Origin: Bacteriovoracaceae bacterium UBA6153
GTDB lineage: Bacteria; Bdellovibrionota; Bacteriovoracia; Bacteriovoracales; Bacteriovoracaceae
DNA: 64,000 bases
Reading direction: 5' to 3'
Assembly: GCA_002428265.1 (NCBI GenBank)
Contig: DIUR01000008.1
Coordinates: 1-64,000, forward strand
Of the stretch, positions 17,302 through 26,241 are shown piece by piece. Below the pieces are notes generated by a model. It was not told where the DNA came from, did no database searches, and saw only the letters and a program-made list of their open reading frames with translations. Position 1 is the stretch's first letter; each line of letters starts with the position of its first letter. The position numbers and the translations under genes are program-made.

Positions 17302-18384
17302 TTATAAGTTTAGTTCCCACTCTGGCAGCGCCACGATGTACTTTAAGCTGAATAACCAACGAAGAACCATCTTAATTGGTAAGCTCATCATCGTGATGAA
17401 AAGGAACATAAAAATGTAATAACGAATTGATCCCATATCTTCATAGAACTTGCGTCCTATTTTTGTAGCTTTCGCTACCCAAACTGGAATAATTCCTACG
17501 TAAGCAAAAGTTAAAAGAATCCCGAAGATTTCTCTTAGAATAAGGTTTTTTGGCATTCCAATACCAAGACCTTTAATCCAGATGAACTCAGATAAGTTAA
17601 TGTTGTATTCAGCAACAACTTTATGGAGATCCCAGTATTCGAATGGACCGTAGAACGTCCAGTTCGGACCTCTGAAGAATACCCCTACGATAATCAAATA
17701 AACCCAAAGAACTAACCACCCATAAAGGAATGAAATGATCGCCCATTTTCTCTCCATAAATGTGAAGTAACCGTTTCCTTTCGGATTTGTATCTATATAA
17801 GGAATAGCAATTAGACCTGCAACAACTAGACCTGGAAGAACAACACCGGCCATCCAAGGGTCAAAGTAAACTAACATTTCTTGAAGACCTAAGAAGTACC
17901 AAGGAGCTTTCGCCGGGTTTGGTGCCCAAGTCGGGTTAGCAGGCTCTTCAAGTGGAGCTTTAAAAATAATCGCCCAAATAACTAAGAATGCCGTACATGC
18001 GATGATCGCAAATAATTCAGTGTAAACAAGGTTAGGCCATGACCACACTTTTTCTCTGTTTTCAGGAAGAGCTTCAATAGGCACAAGACCTTGCTCAATT
18101 CGCTCGTCGTTAACAGCAGCTTTATGAAGTGAAAACCACGTGAAAAAGCAAACAAGAATTAAAAGGATCCCGATAGGAACGTTATCCGGTGTCTTGATAA
18201 TCAGGTAGAAGTTTGGATCAGCAAAGAACCAAGCAACAACTGGGATCGAAACAATCAGTGCCCACATTCCGAATTTTTTTGAACCAAAAAATCTGTAGTA
18301 TTTAATCATCCACCAAAATGCCAGCGTAGCAATTGGAAACGAAATAATCGGATCTGCTAATTGGTTAATAAGTGCTTTTAACAT
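17302..18384 (-). CDS. Cytochrome b C-terminal half (subunit IV-like)
   Basis: Membrane protein of 360 residues corresponding to the C-terminal half of cytochrome b, which in b6-type complexes is a separate gene. The Qo-site region reads AKAPWYFLGLQEMLVYFDPW, so the family PEWY loop is replaced by APWY. An extended hydrophobic N-terminus (residues 1-75, about three helices) and additional C-terminal helices make it longer than plant subunit IV (about 160), as seen in other bacterial split cytochromes b. It lies 30 bases downstream of the b6 gene in the same operon. Confidence 0.88.
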   Translation of the reverse strand: MLKALINQLADPIISFPIATLAFWWMIKYYRFFGSKKFGMWALIVSIPVVAWFFADPNFYLIIKTPDNVPIGILLILVCFFTWFSLHKAAVNDERIEQGLVPIEALPENREKVWSWPNLVYTELFAIIACTAFLVIWAIIFKAPLEEPANPTWAPNPAKAPWYFLGLQEMLVYFDPWMAGVVLPGLVVAGLIAIPYIDTNPKGNGYFTFMERKWAIISFLYGWLVLWVYLIIVGVFFRGPNWTFYGPFEYWDLHKVVAEYNINLSEFIWIKGLGIGMPKNLILREIFGILLTFAYVGIIPVWVAKATKIGRKFYEDMGSIRYYIFMFLFITMMSLPIKMVLRWLFSLKYIVALPEWELNL

Positions 18385-18414
18385 TTTCTATTTTCCTTAA
18401 TAGTTAATCAAAAC

Positions 18415-19197
18415 TTAAAGTGGAGCTGAGATCCCGCCGTCTTTTCTTACTCTCCAAAAGTGAACTGCAATTAAAACCCCAACAACAAGTGGGATGAATA
18501 CACAGTGAAGAATATAAAAACGAAGAAGAGCCGGCTCACCAACGAAACGTCCACCTAAAAGCTGGAAACGCACGTCGTTCTTATCCGAAACCATAACAAA
18601 ATCACCGATACGAGCAAGCATTGCACCCGGACCACCGTTACCCATAAATGGAGTCGCTTTTGCCATGTTCGATCCAACCGTGATCGCCCAAATAGCCAGC
18701 TGATCCCACGGAAGAAGGTAACCTGTAAAAGATAGAAGAAGAGTCAGAACTAGAAGGATAACACCGATCCCCCAGTTGAATTCGCGAGGTGGCTTGTATG
18801 AACCTGTCATGAATACACGGAACATGTGAATCCAAACAGTAATTACCATCGCATGGGCTCCCCAACGGTGTATCTCTCTCATGATTCCTAGAGGAACGTG
18901 TTCACGAAGAGCGATAATATCGTTGAAAGCGTATTCAGCTGTTGGTCTGTAATAAAACATTAAAAGAAGACCAGTCACTGTTAGTGCTAAGAAGATAAAG
19001 AAAGTTAATCCACCCATACACCATGTGTATCCAAGCTGAACCCCTGATTTTTTTAATTTAATCGGGTGAAGGTGAAGAAAAACGTTTCCTGCGATTACAG
19101 CTGCTCTGTTTCTTGCATTGTCCGGTGGACCATGTCTGAAAATTGATTTCCATACTTGTGTCTCGCGAACTTTTTTTGCGATTCCATTTCCTGCCAT
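18415..19197 (-). CDS. Cytochrome b6-type heme b subunit
   Basis: Membrane protein of 260 residues forming the four-helix, diheme N-terminal part of cytochrome b. The heme ligands are visible as [15 protein letters not shown] in helix B (His-x13-His) and, in helix D, the His of YILHCVFIP and the His of VLIAVHFWR (His-x14-His, the spacing usual for b6-type rather than mitochondrial cytochrome b). The [13 protein letters not shown] segment is the conserved Qo-side region. Together with the Rieske protein upstream and the C-terminal half downstream it oxidises quinol and sends electrons to the octaheme cytochrome. Confidence 0.94.
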   Translation of the reverse strand: MAGNGIAKKVRETQVWKSIFRHGPPDNARNRAAVIAGNVFLHLHPIKLKKSGVQLGYTWCMGGLTFFIFLALTVTGLLLMFYYRPTAEYAFNDIIALREHVPLGIMREIHRWGAHAMVITVWIHMFRVFMTGSYKPPREFNWGIGVILLVLTLLLSFTGYLLPWDQLAIWAITVGSNMAKATPFMGNGGPGAMLARIGDFVMVSDKNDVRFQLLGGRFVGEPALLRFYILHCVFIPLVVGVLIAVHFWRVRKDGGISAPL

Positions 19198-19247
19198 TTT
19201 AAAAACCTTGTTCGAAAAATATTTTATTACGTTTTAAAAATTTCTTA

Positions 19248-19748
19248 TTACACAGTTAAGAAAGCATCCGGATTATCCCACTCGCCTTTTTCAGCGCGGA
19301 ATACTTTTGTCTTATCAACTTTGATTTTTCCATCTGGTTGAAGAGAAATTCTATATCTCTCAAGTGGACGAGGAGCAGGTCCTTCGAAGTTTACACCACT
19401 CATGTAGTAACCAGATCCGTGACATGGACATTTAAATTTTAATTCTGATGGAAGCCAAGTTGGAATACATCCTAAGTGAGTACAGATGTTTGAAAGAGCC
19501 ACTAAGCGGCCTTCAGCTTTAACCATCCATACACCGAATGCATTTTTATATCTCTCATCAACGCCAGCAGCATAATCACCTGGAGTTCCAGCTAAAAATT
19601 CCATCTCTGGATCAAAATTTACATTGGGATATGAAAAACGAAACGCCAAGCTGCCAAGACCTGCAAGTGCAGCAGAGAACATTACCCAACCGACCGTTAA
19701 GTAGCTAAAGAACTCACGACGATTTAAACTGTTTTTGGAGTCACTCAT
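19248..19748 (-). CDS. Rieske [2Fe-2S] protein of the bc complex
   Basis: Protein of 166 residues carrying the Rieske cluster ligands CTHLGC and CPCHGSGY. The N-terminus holds NRREFFSYLTVGW, a twin-arginine type signal-anchor with one membrane helix, as usual for Rieske subunits that fold with the cluster in the cytoplasm. ATG 19748 is chosen because GAGGAA lies seven bases upstream; an in-frame TTG two codons earlier has no room for a ribosome site. It is the first redox gene of the bc operon and takes electrons from quinol at the Qo site. Confidence 0.95.
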   Translation of the reverse strand: MSDSKNSLNRREFFSYLTVGWVMFSAALAGLGSLAFRFSYPNVNFDPEMEFLAGTPGDYAAGVDERYKNAFGVWMVKAEGRLVALSNICTHLGCIPTWLPSELKFKCPCHGSGYYMSGVNFEGPAPRPLERYRISLQPDGKIKVDKTKVFRAEKGEWDNPDAFLTV

Positions 19749-19867
19749 GACCAAATTCCTCGTTATAGACGCAAATAGGCCGAAACCACTTATCGATATA
19801 AAATCGCTTCATGTTTTCAGCTATAGTTATTAAAAATAATCAATACTTAGATTATGCGAAGGATCGC

Positions 19868-20758
19868 TTATTTTTTCAACAGATTTAATACTTCCTTCGC
19901 TTTTGTAGCGACAGAAATATTAGAATCGTTTTGTGCGACTTCTAAAATAGTATTGTTTAAAACTTTCCAATTATATTTTTCTAGAGTGACCAATACACTC
20001 AACTTTAAATCTGTAATTTGTTTTCCATCAAGGGCAGGTGGCTGAACGCGTTCTGCTTCAGTGGGATATTTAATTAAAAGAATTTCTTCTAAGAGCGGCT
20101 GAGCATTTTCATCTTTGTATGCGATTAACGCAGTTGCTGCTGCATACTTAACAGTAAGATTGTCATCGCGAAGAAGCGGTCTGATTGCTTCTTCTGCCTC
20201 TGGAACCTGGTGAGTTGCTAAAGCAAGCGTGCTGGCCTGTCTTAAAATAGCTTCAGGTGATTTTAACATTTCTAAAGTTGGGGCCCAGTCGAATTGGATT
20301 CCTTTGGGCATGTTGGCAATTGAAACGACAGCATGAAACTTCACATCTGTGTCAATATCTTTAAGTGCAACTTGAAGGATTGGTAAAGCTAGCTCGGTTC
20401 TTAACGCACCCAGTGCAGCGATGATGAACCCTCTCGTTCTTGGATCAACTGAATCTTTGTAAGCAACAGATAAATTTTCTACCAGCCAAGGATAGTCTTC
20501 GGCGGGAATCTGAGCACTGTTGATTTGTTTTGATAATTCGTAGGCAGCTACCCACTTGTTTCCAAAAGTCTTTGATTGAATTTCGTTAACAAGGTCTTTG
20601 TATGATCTTTCTGCTGAAAGCATTTTGGTTACACCAAAAATAATTAAAGCTCCAACCAGAACGATTGCTATAGGAACAACGAGACTTCCCACAAAAGGAT
20701 TCTCTAAAATTTTCTTTTGAGTTTGCGGAGCACTTGAATCACGAGACTCAGTTGACAT
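19868..20758 (-). CDS. HEAT-repeat protein with membrane anchor
   Basis: Protein of 296 residues with one N-terminal membrane helix (about 27-47) and a periplasmic domain of helical HEAT/PBS-lyase-like repeats (RGFIIAALGALRTELALP, KFHAVVSIANMPK, RQASTLALATHQVPEAE, VKYAAATALIAYKDENAQ). Such repeats bind other proteins. It starts 119 bases upstream of the Rieske gene on the same strand, so it may scaffold the bc complex, though a separate promoter could lie between them. No catalytic motif was seen. ATG 20758 is preferred over an upstream in-frame TTG. Confidence 0.75.
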   Translation of the reverse strand: MSTESRDSSAPQTQKKILENPFVGSLVVPIAIVLVGALIIFGVTKMLSAERSYKDLVNEIQSKTFGNKWVAAYELSKQINSAQIPAEDYPWLVENLSVAYKDSVDPRTRGFIIAALGALRTELALPILQVALKDIDTDVKFHAVVSIANMPKGIQFDWAPTLEMLKSPEAILRQASTLALATHQVPEAEEAIRPLLRDDNLTVKYAAATALIAYKDENAQPLLEEILLIKYPTEAERVQPPALDGKQITDLKLSVLVTLEKYNWKVLNNTILEVAQNDSNISVATKAKEVLNLLKK

Positions 20759-20884
20759 GTTTAGCACCAAAAGGCTTTAGGCCTTATTTTTTTGTTACTT
20801 TTTGTTTCTTAAAAAGGTTGTTAATGATAAATAGCAAATCTACATTACCATGACAATTTATTTGAGCTTTTTCAGAGAGAAAAT

Positions 20885-21430
20885 ATGGCCTACTTACTTC
20901 GCACTTTGATCGTACTTATGGTCGCCAGTATTACCCTTACAGCACTGCTCGCGTTAAACGTGGTTCATTTGAGTTTTAGCCATATTCAACTCTCGATCCC
21001 TGCCTTCATCTACACTATCTTTGCTCAAGCTTTTGTAATGTTTTACTTCATTGGCGTTGCTCGTCTAACAAATAATGTTTATTCGATCGTCGCTTCAGGA
21101 CAAAACCTTGGAGAGCTCTTCGATAACCCGCCGTCGGATCTAACACCTTACATTGAAAAAACAAAAAAATTTGTTGAAGAGGCCGATAGATCTAAAAGAC
21201 AAACAATTCCTTGGACTATCCTCATGCTGATCCTGGGAATGATTGCTTTCCTTCTTGGCGGAGCTCACGATACAGGAATGGTACAGAAAACAACTCACTC
21301 TGGAGTTGTTCTAGGATTTTTCTCTGCAATGATGATTGGTTTTTTCAGACAGTGGTACTATCTTGGAAAATCTCACATTCTTCTTCGTAAATTAAAAGGC
21401 CTCTACATGATGCCTGATGCACAGATGTAG
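20885..21430 (+). CDS. Membrane protein of unknown function, four helices
   Basis: Protein of 181 residues with two N-terminal and two C-terminal membrane helices separated by a soluble charged stretch (about residues 80-110). I do not recognise the family. AGAGAGAA precedes the ATG, so the start is sound. It is divergent from the HEAT-repeat gene, and its stop is directly adjacent to the end of the convergent gene at 21431. The position next to a respiratory operon is only weak evidence for a related role. Confidence 0.6.
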   Translation: MAYLLRTLIVLMVASITLTALLALNVVHLSFSHIQLSIPAFIYTIFAQAFVMFYFIGVARLTNNVYSIVASGQNLGELFDNPPSDLTPYIEKTKKFVEEADRSKRQTIPWTILMLILGMIAFLLGGAHDTGMVQKTTHSGVVLGFFSAMMIGFFRQWYYLGKSHILLRKLKGLYMMPDAQM

Positions 21431-22732
21431 CTAAATCGACTTCACCATAATAAACACTCTCGTCTTTCCCGGAACATTTTTTACGTTTGAAGTATTACTT
21501 TCAAAAAGTTTTGCTTGATTCACTTTCATGACTTCGCTCATGAAATCTTTGAAGCTGTTTCTTGGCACATAAATATTGTAATAAACTCCACCAGGAACAT
21601 CGTTACCTGGATGAGAATCCCCTACCGGCGAGCCTTCATATTTTTTTACCAGTTCATTAATCTGATCACGAGTGGCGTAAGTATTACTTGAAGTCATCAT
21701 TAAGCGATAAATCTTCGTTGTTCCACCAGTCGTTTCACGGTAGCCGTTTGGATTTTCGGCATCACCTTCATATTGAGAAGCTTCTTTATCTGCTTTATTT
21801 AAATCGCGGGGTATATTTTCAAATGAAGTTAGTGTTACTTCCGATTCTTCTTCATATTTTTCCGGATCGAAGAACTCGTTAACGCCTTCGCTCTTAGAAA
21901 TATCTTTAATGCCATCGAAATCCAACTTAAATTCTTTTACCGCATTTTTTTCAAGACCTTTGAAAACTCCACTTTTATTCAGCCACGTAAATTGTGGTTC
22001 ATAGATACTAACCTTATTGGCCAGGTACTTTTCATACCAAATATTTCCTTGGCGTACTCCGTAAATAGAGAGTGTAAAGAGTAGAAGTAAAATACTAATG
22101 TCTTGAACGATTCTGACTTGCTTAAGAAAACTCGAGCGCTCCTTAATTTTCCCCAAATCAAAACCATTACTAGAAAAATCGGCCTTCATGCGTTTTAAGA
22201 AAATACCCCACTCATCAAAGAGCGTAACTTCCATTGAAGGCATAATTTCTTCTTCACGTGATCCGCTTACTGGTGCCGTGATATTCAAATCATTTTTTAT
22301 TTTATCAAAAGATGTATTGAGATTAGGACTAAGAACATTTCCAAGTTGAAAAACATCACTTAGGTATTGATCCAGATGAGGAAACTCGTCCAATAAATAA
22401 TTTCTTAAAATCGTTGCAAGAAGCGATGGACTTAGATCAGATTCACGAGAGAGTTCTCCAATCATTTTATTTTTAAAAATAAACACATAACTTAAAAACT
22501 TATCTCGAAGCCACAGAAACCATGAGGACAATGAACCAATTTTAACTTGCGAATAGGCGTAATCAAAACGCACTAAAAGTTTTTTGATCGTAAGGTTTTC
22601 TTCGAAAAAAACATCCCAGAAAGATTCAAATTCTTTCTTGAATCTTCCCTGCCATGTAAGTCCGTCCAGGTTAAGGTTTAACCAGTTTCGAAATTCCAGG
22701 TAATCATTTTGTGTTAAAACTAATTCAGTCAT
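21431..22732 (-). CDS. Unknown protein with central membrane helix
   Basis: Protein of 433 residues that I cannot assign. The first 200 residues are predicted cytoplasmic and rich in aromatic and acidic residues; one membrane helix lies near residues 212-235 (ISILLLLFTLSIYGV); the last 190 residues would then be outside and include an Asp/Glu-rich stretch and a C-terminal globular region with GGVYYNIYVPRN. It precedes nothing on the same strand that is clearly related; the thiolase gene upstream ends ten bases before it, so the two may be co-transcribed. Confidence 0.55.
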   Translation of the reverse strand: MTELVLTQNDYLEFRNWLNLNLDGLTWQGRFKKEFESFWDVFFEENLTIKKLLVRFDYAYSQVKIGSLSSWFLWLRDKFLSYVFIFKNKMIGELSRESDLSPSLLATILRNYLLDEFPHLDQYLSDVFQLGNVLSPNLNTSFDKIKNDLNITAPVSGSREEEIMPSMEVTLFDEWGIFLKRMKADFSSNGFDLGKIKERSSFLKQVRIVQDISILLLLFTLSIYGVRQGNIWYEKYLANKVSIYEPQFTWLNKSGVFKGLEKNAVKEFKLDFDGIKDISKSEGVNEFFDPEKYEEESEVTLTSFENIPRDLNKADKEASQYEGDAENPNGYRETTGGTTKIYRLMMTSSNTYATRDQINELVKKYEGSPVGDSHPGNDVPGGVYYNIYVPRNSFKDFMSEVMKVNQAKLFESNTSNVKNVPGKTRVFIMVKSI

Positions 22733-22742
22733 CAAACTCTCG

Positions 22743-23918
22743 TTATACTCTCTTTAATAAAATTGCGATTCCTTGTCCGCCACCAATGCAGGCAGAAGCA
22801 ATTCCGTAATTTTTGTTAAAATGCTTTAGCTGTCTTGCTAGAGTATTAGCAATTCTCACACCAGAAGCTGCTAGCGGATGCCCAAGGGCCACAGCTCCGC
22901 CCCAAAGATTAATTTTGTCATTTGAAATTTCTGCATCTTTCATACAAGAAAGCGCTTGGCCTGCAAAGGCTTCATTGATCTCAAAAAGATCTATGTCTGA
23001 AATTTTCATGTTCACTTTTTTTAGTAATCCTTTAATAGCAGGACTCGGCCCGATTCCCATGATTTTTGGATCAACTCCAATGACGTATCCATCTACAATT
23101 TCTGCTATTGGAGTAAGACCTTCTCTTTTTACAAATGATTCACTCGCAACAATCACCGCTGCAGCACCATCAACAATTCCTGAAGCAGAAGCGGCCGTTA
23201 CAACACCATCTGTTTTAAATGTCGATTTTAAACTCTTCATTTCTTCTAATGAAGCATCATCTCTATAATGCTCATCTTTATCGCATACACCTTTTCTTAA
23301 AGTCACCGGTGCAATTTCACCTTGAAGCAACCCATCTTTATAAGCTTTTGAAGCTCTCTCGTGAGATTGAAAAGAAAATGCATCACACTGCTCTCTCGTT
23401 ACTGAAAATTTTTCAGCAAGATTTTCTGCAGTAATTCCCATGGGCGTTTGTGCGTATTGATCTGTTAGTGCATCTAGCAGCATATCGACAGTTTTAAGAG
23501 AGCCGTATTTTGTTCCAAAACGTGATCCGTAAACAAGGTGAGGAACCATAGACATATTTTCTGTGCCTGCTGCCAAGACACATTGTGCTTCACCTAATTT
23601 AATTAAGCGTGCTGCACTTAAAATGGCCTCTATACCCGATCCACAAAGTCTATTGATGACGACACCTGGAGTTTCTTGCCTACATCCAAGTTTCAGTGCC
23701 AGATGGCGCCCGCCGTACATCGTATCTGTTGATGAAGAAACTACACTGCCTAAAATAACCTGATCAATTTTTTCTGGACTAAGGCCCATTTCAGAAATCA
23801 GAGCTTTAGAAGCATGAACTGCCAGATCTACAGGGGTTATGTCCTTTAGTGATCCGCCAAATTTACCAAATGGTGTGCGTTTTCCCTGCACCAGATAGAT
23901 CTTTTCCTGACCGGACAT
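22743..23918 (-). CDS. Acetyl-CoA acetyltransferase (thiolase)
   Basis: Thiolase of 391 residues, the normal family length, catalysing condensation of two acetyl-CoA or cleavage of 3-ketoacyl-CoA. The nucleophilic Cys is in INRLCGSGIEAI (near residue 90), the catalytic His in GGAVALGHPLAASGVR and the second Cys in ASACIGGGQGIA. A strong GGAGG stands before the ATG. No beta-oxidation partner genes are adjacent, so biosynthetic or degradative direction cannot be decided. Confidence 0.95.
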   Translation of the reverse strand: MSGQEKIYLVQGKRTPFGKFGGSLKDITPVDLAVHASKALISEMGLSPEKIDQVILGSVVSSSTDTMYGGRHLALKLGCRQETPGVVINRLCGSGIEAILSAARLIKLGEAQCVLAAGTENMSMVPHLVYGSRFGTKYGSLKTVDMLLDALTDQYAQTPMGITAENLAEKFSVTREQCDAFSFQSHERASKAYKDGLLQGEIAPVTLRKGVCDKDEHYRDDASLEEMKSLKSTFKTDGVVTAASASGIVDGAAAVIVASESFVKREGLTPIAEIVDGYVIGVDPKIMGIGPSPAIKGLLKKVNMKISDIDLFEINEAFAGQALSCMKDAEISNDKINLWGGAVALGHPLAASGVRIANTLARQLKHFNKNYGIASACIGGGQGIAILLKRV

Positions 23919-24007
23919 ATTTGCCTCCTACTTTTATAAAATTAGTCTTCGTATCATATATTAAGACGCACTTAAGTTCTTAGCAAAGAATTAAAAGAAG
24001 GAAACTT

Positions 24008-24427
24008 ATGTCCAGTATAAATGACCTTAAAGCTCAAAATTATGTTGAGTCCGAAAACAAAAGGTATGAAACAGAAATTAAGCAAATGAAGACTCAAAAT
24101 GAGCGCACCTATTCTACTGAATCAAAGCAGAAAGAAATGGAATTAAAAAAAATGCGTGAAGACTATGAGACTCGTCTGACTAATATGAAAGGTGAGCAAG
24201 AAAGAAAATTGAGCGACATTCGCCAGAAGCAAAGCAGAAGCATGACAGAAGAAAGTGCACGCTTAAAACAAGAAATTGAAAATCTGAAAAAAACTCATCA
24301 GGACCAGGTTGATGAGATAAAAGTCAGTCAGCAAAATGAATTACAAGAAATCAATTCTTCTCACCAAAAGTCTTTGGAAAATGCCAGAGAGAAATACATG
24401 AGAGAAAACGCTAAGTGGAAAACGTAA
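24008..24427 (+). CDS. Coiled-coil protein of unknown function
   Basis: Protein of 139 residues that is almost entirely heptad-rich coiled coil (Lys, Glu, Gln, Met and Ser dominate; no Cys, no hydrophobic segment). AAGGAAAC lies just before the ATG. The gene for the FliG-like protein follows after 23 bases on the same strand, so the two are probably an operon. Low sequence complexity makes homology hard to judge; a structural or adaptor role is all that can be suggested. Confidence 0.6.
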   Translation: MSSINDLKAQNYVESENKRYETEIKQMKTQNERTYSTESKQKEMELKKMREDYETRLTNMKGEQERKLSDIRQKQSRSMTEESARLKQEIENLKKTHQDQVDEIKVSQQNELQEINSSHQKSLENAREKYMRENAKWKT

Positions 24428-24450
24428 TATAATCGGATTTGGGAGAAAGA

Positions 24451-24879
24451 ATGGAAAACAACAACAGCGCAAGTGGTGTCTTTATCAATGGTAAAGCACA
24501 AATCATCGAGATGCTTCAGCACATGCCTAGAGAAGAACGCGCTATCCTTCTCAGAAATTTAAAAGCAAGAAATCCACAGCTTGCAGAAGAACTAACAGAA
24601 CAATGTTTTACATTCTCTGACCTTGATAGCTTATCTGATAATGAATTAGGAATGATCTTCCAATATGTAACCGCTCCTATTCTGGGAATGGCACTGAAAA
24701 ATGTTGAGCGCTCATTTCAAAGACGCCTACTCTCTCTTGCGGGAAGAGAATATGCTGAAGAAGCTTTCAGAGTTCTGAAAACTTCTTATTCAACAGAAAA
24801 GAGAGATATTAAAAGAGCTCAAAACAAGATCATCGAAGTTCTTGTGTCTCTAAAGAAAAGAAAACAAGTTCAATTCTAA
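24451..24879 (+). CDS. Stand-alone FliG C-domain-like protein
   Basis: Protein of 142 residues that reads like the end of the flagellar switch protein FliG without its N-terminal domain. Comparable parts are NPQLAEELTEQCFTFSDLDS (FliG: NPELAEEI..MFTFEDL), then a short helix-loop NELGMIFQYVTAPILGMALK (FliG: the torque-domain helix that ends ALALKGA), and a final DIKRAQNKIIEVLVSLKK (FliG: DVEEAQQ..IV). The start at 24451 follows GGGAGAAAG. Full FliG is about 330 residues, so this is either a regulator of the switch or an unrelated use of the fold. No other switch genes are near. Confidence 0.72.
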   Translation: MENNNSASGVFINGKAQIIEMLQHMPREERAILLRNLKARNPQLAEELTEQCFTFSDLDSLSDNELGMIFQYVTAPILGMALKNVERSFQRRLLSLAGREYAEEAFRVLKTSYSTEKRDIKRAQNKIIEVLVSLKKRKQVQF

Positions 24880-25346
24880 GACTGCGAATTAAATTCTGAA
24901 ATTGCCTTAATATACTTTATCTCGTCATCTTTGCTGATGACGAGACGAGGGTCTTTTTCACTGGCCAGATTATGCTCTTCAATCATTTCCTGAGTATGCT
25001 TTAATCTCTCACATAATGTTTCGAAAATCTCTGGAACCCATTGTGGTGAGCTTTTAATGACTGAAAGAATATCTTTTTGATCGATTAAAACCAGCTCAAC
25101 ATCCGTCTTTGCAATGGCCGTTAGCTCATTAGGCTTATTCGTGAGAATAGCAATCTCATTTAGAATTTGCTTTTCACCACAAAGCTCTATGGCGCTTAGG
25201 TTTGTTCCTTTAGATTTAAACAACCTTACTTCACCCTTTTTAACCAGATAAAGATATTTAGATGTCTTTCCTTGAGCAAATATTACTGTTCCTGCCTTAA
25301 ACATAATAGGTGCATCTACACCCTTACTTTGAGAGATATTGCTCAT
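24876..25346 (-). CDS. Cyclic-nucleotide-binding domain protein
   Basis: Protein of 156 residues with one cNMP-binding beta-roll (residues about 12-125: FKAGTVIFAQGKTSKYLYLV, KGEVRLF, ELCGEKQILNEIAILTNKP, TAIAKTDVELVLIDQKD). The phosphate-binding cassette is not of the canonical FGE...RxA form, so nucleotide binding is uncertain. There is no helix-turn-helix; the C-terminal 30 residues are a charged helix. ATG 25346 follows GGAGG by five bases and lies inside the end of the Ppx/GppA gene (23-base overlap), which implies coupled expression. It converges with the FliG-like gene (four-base overlap). Confidence 0.8.
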   Translation of the reverse strand: MSNISQSKGVDAPIMFKAGTVIFAQGKTSKYLYLVKKGEVRLFKSKGTNLSAIELCGEKQILNEIAILTNKPNELTAIAKTDVELVLIDQKDILSVIKSSPQWVPEIFETLCERLKHTQEMIEEHNLASEKDPRLVISKDDEIKYIKAISEFNSQS

Positions 25347-26241
25347 TAATTCCTCCAGTGCAAACGACTCCATAACGAAGCCCACGGGTTGATACTTTCA
25401 TTGTCTCTATTTTTAATTTTTTTCCGATTAACTCTGCGACGTGAGACCCACCGGCCACCATCGGAGCTCTTTTTCCAAGAAAAGGAAATAACATCAGAAG
25501 ATTTTCAACTGTAGTTTTTTGCAAATCGTGTGAAAACTCCTGAAAAGCAGAAAAAGAAATTTGCATTCCATCCACTTTAGAATCCACATACTCACGCTGG
25601 CCCAAATACATTGAAGCAAGTGCAGTCATACTTCCGGCCACACAGACCAACGTCTTGGTTTCGTACTCGCTCATATCCAGCATCAGCATTTCTGAAAGTC
25701 TTTGATCAAAGTCCCCTGCTTTTTTCCAGTCAGTTGCTCGTACAGATCCTACAGGGAGACTGACCGAGCTTTCTATTTTAAAAGGAGCAGCATTAATCTT
25801 TATAAGCTCTGTAGAAGCTCCACCAATATCCATAACAACAATATTGCCAGCAAGAGACCCTAGAGAAGACACGACCCCTAAGGCCGTATAATAAGCTTCT
25901 CCATCACTTGTGATAATTTGAATATTAAATCCTAATTCATCTTTAATTTTTTTAAAAAACTCACGCGAGTTCGTAGAAACTCTGCTCGCCTCAGTGGCCG
26001 TTGCAATAACCTGGTCTACTGGAAATTTAATTTTATCCAAAAGACCTTTATAGGTTTTTAAGGCCTCATAAGTCGCCTGCATAGAATCAGGATGAAATCT
26101 TTTAGTCGCATCAAGATCTTTTCCCAAAGAAGTAATAAATGATTCATTTAAAACTTCACTGACAATTAATCCAGCATCATCAAGATCAACAGCTAAAAGC
26201 AGTACAGAATTTGATCCTATATCAATACTAGCTCTTCTCAT
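25324..26241 (-). CDS. Ppx/GppA family phosphatase
   Basis: Protein of 305 residues of the exopolyphosphatase/guanosine pentaphosphatase family (ASKHA fold), which hydrolyses polyphosphate or converts pppGpp to ppGpp. Motifs: ASIDIGSNSVLLLAVD at the N-terminus, the VIATATEASR segment, VVMDIGGASTELI (second phosphate loop) and VCVAGSMTALASM. The length corresponds to the short, catalytic-domain-only form rather than the 500-residue E. coli enzymes. It abuts the mtnA stop codon with no gap and overlaps the following cNMP-binding gene. Confidence 0.92.
   Translation of the reverse strand: MRRASIDIGSNSVLLLAVDLDDAGLIVSEVLNESFITSLGKDLDATKRFHPDSMQATYEALKTYKGLLDKIKFPVDQVIATATEASRVSTNSREFFKKIKDELGFNIQIITSDGEAYYTALGVVSSLGSLAGNIVVMDIGGASTELIKINAAPFKIESSVSLPVGSVRATDWKKAGDFDQRLSEMLMLDMSEYETKTLVCVAGSMTALASMYLGQREYVDSKVDGMQISFSAFQEFSHDLQKTTVENLLMLFPFLGKRAPMVAGGSHVAELIGKKLKIETMKVSTRGLRYGVVCTGGINEQYLSK

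Noticed and set aside
20771..20790. AAGGC/GCCTT stem followed by T-run on the plus strand
   Set aside because: No plus-strand gene ends there; it lies at the start of a minus-strand gene, so it is probably chance or part of a leader.
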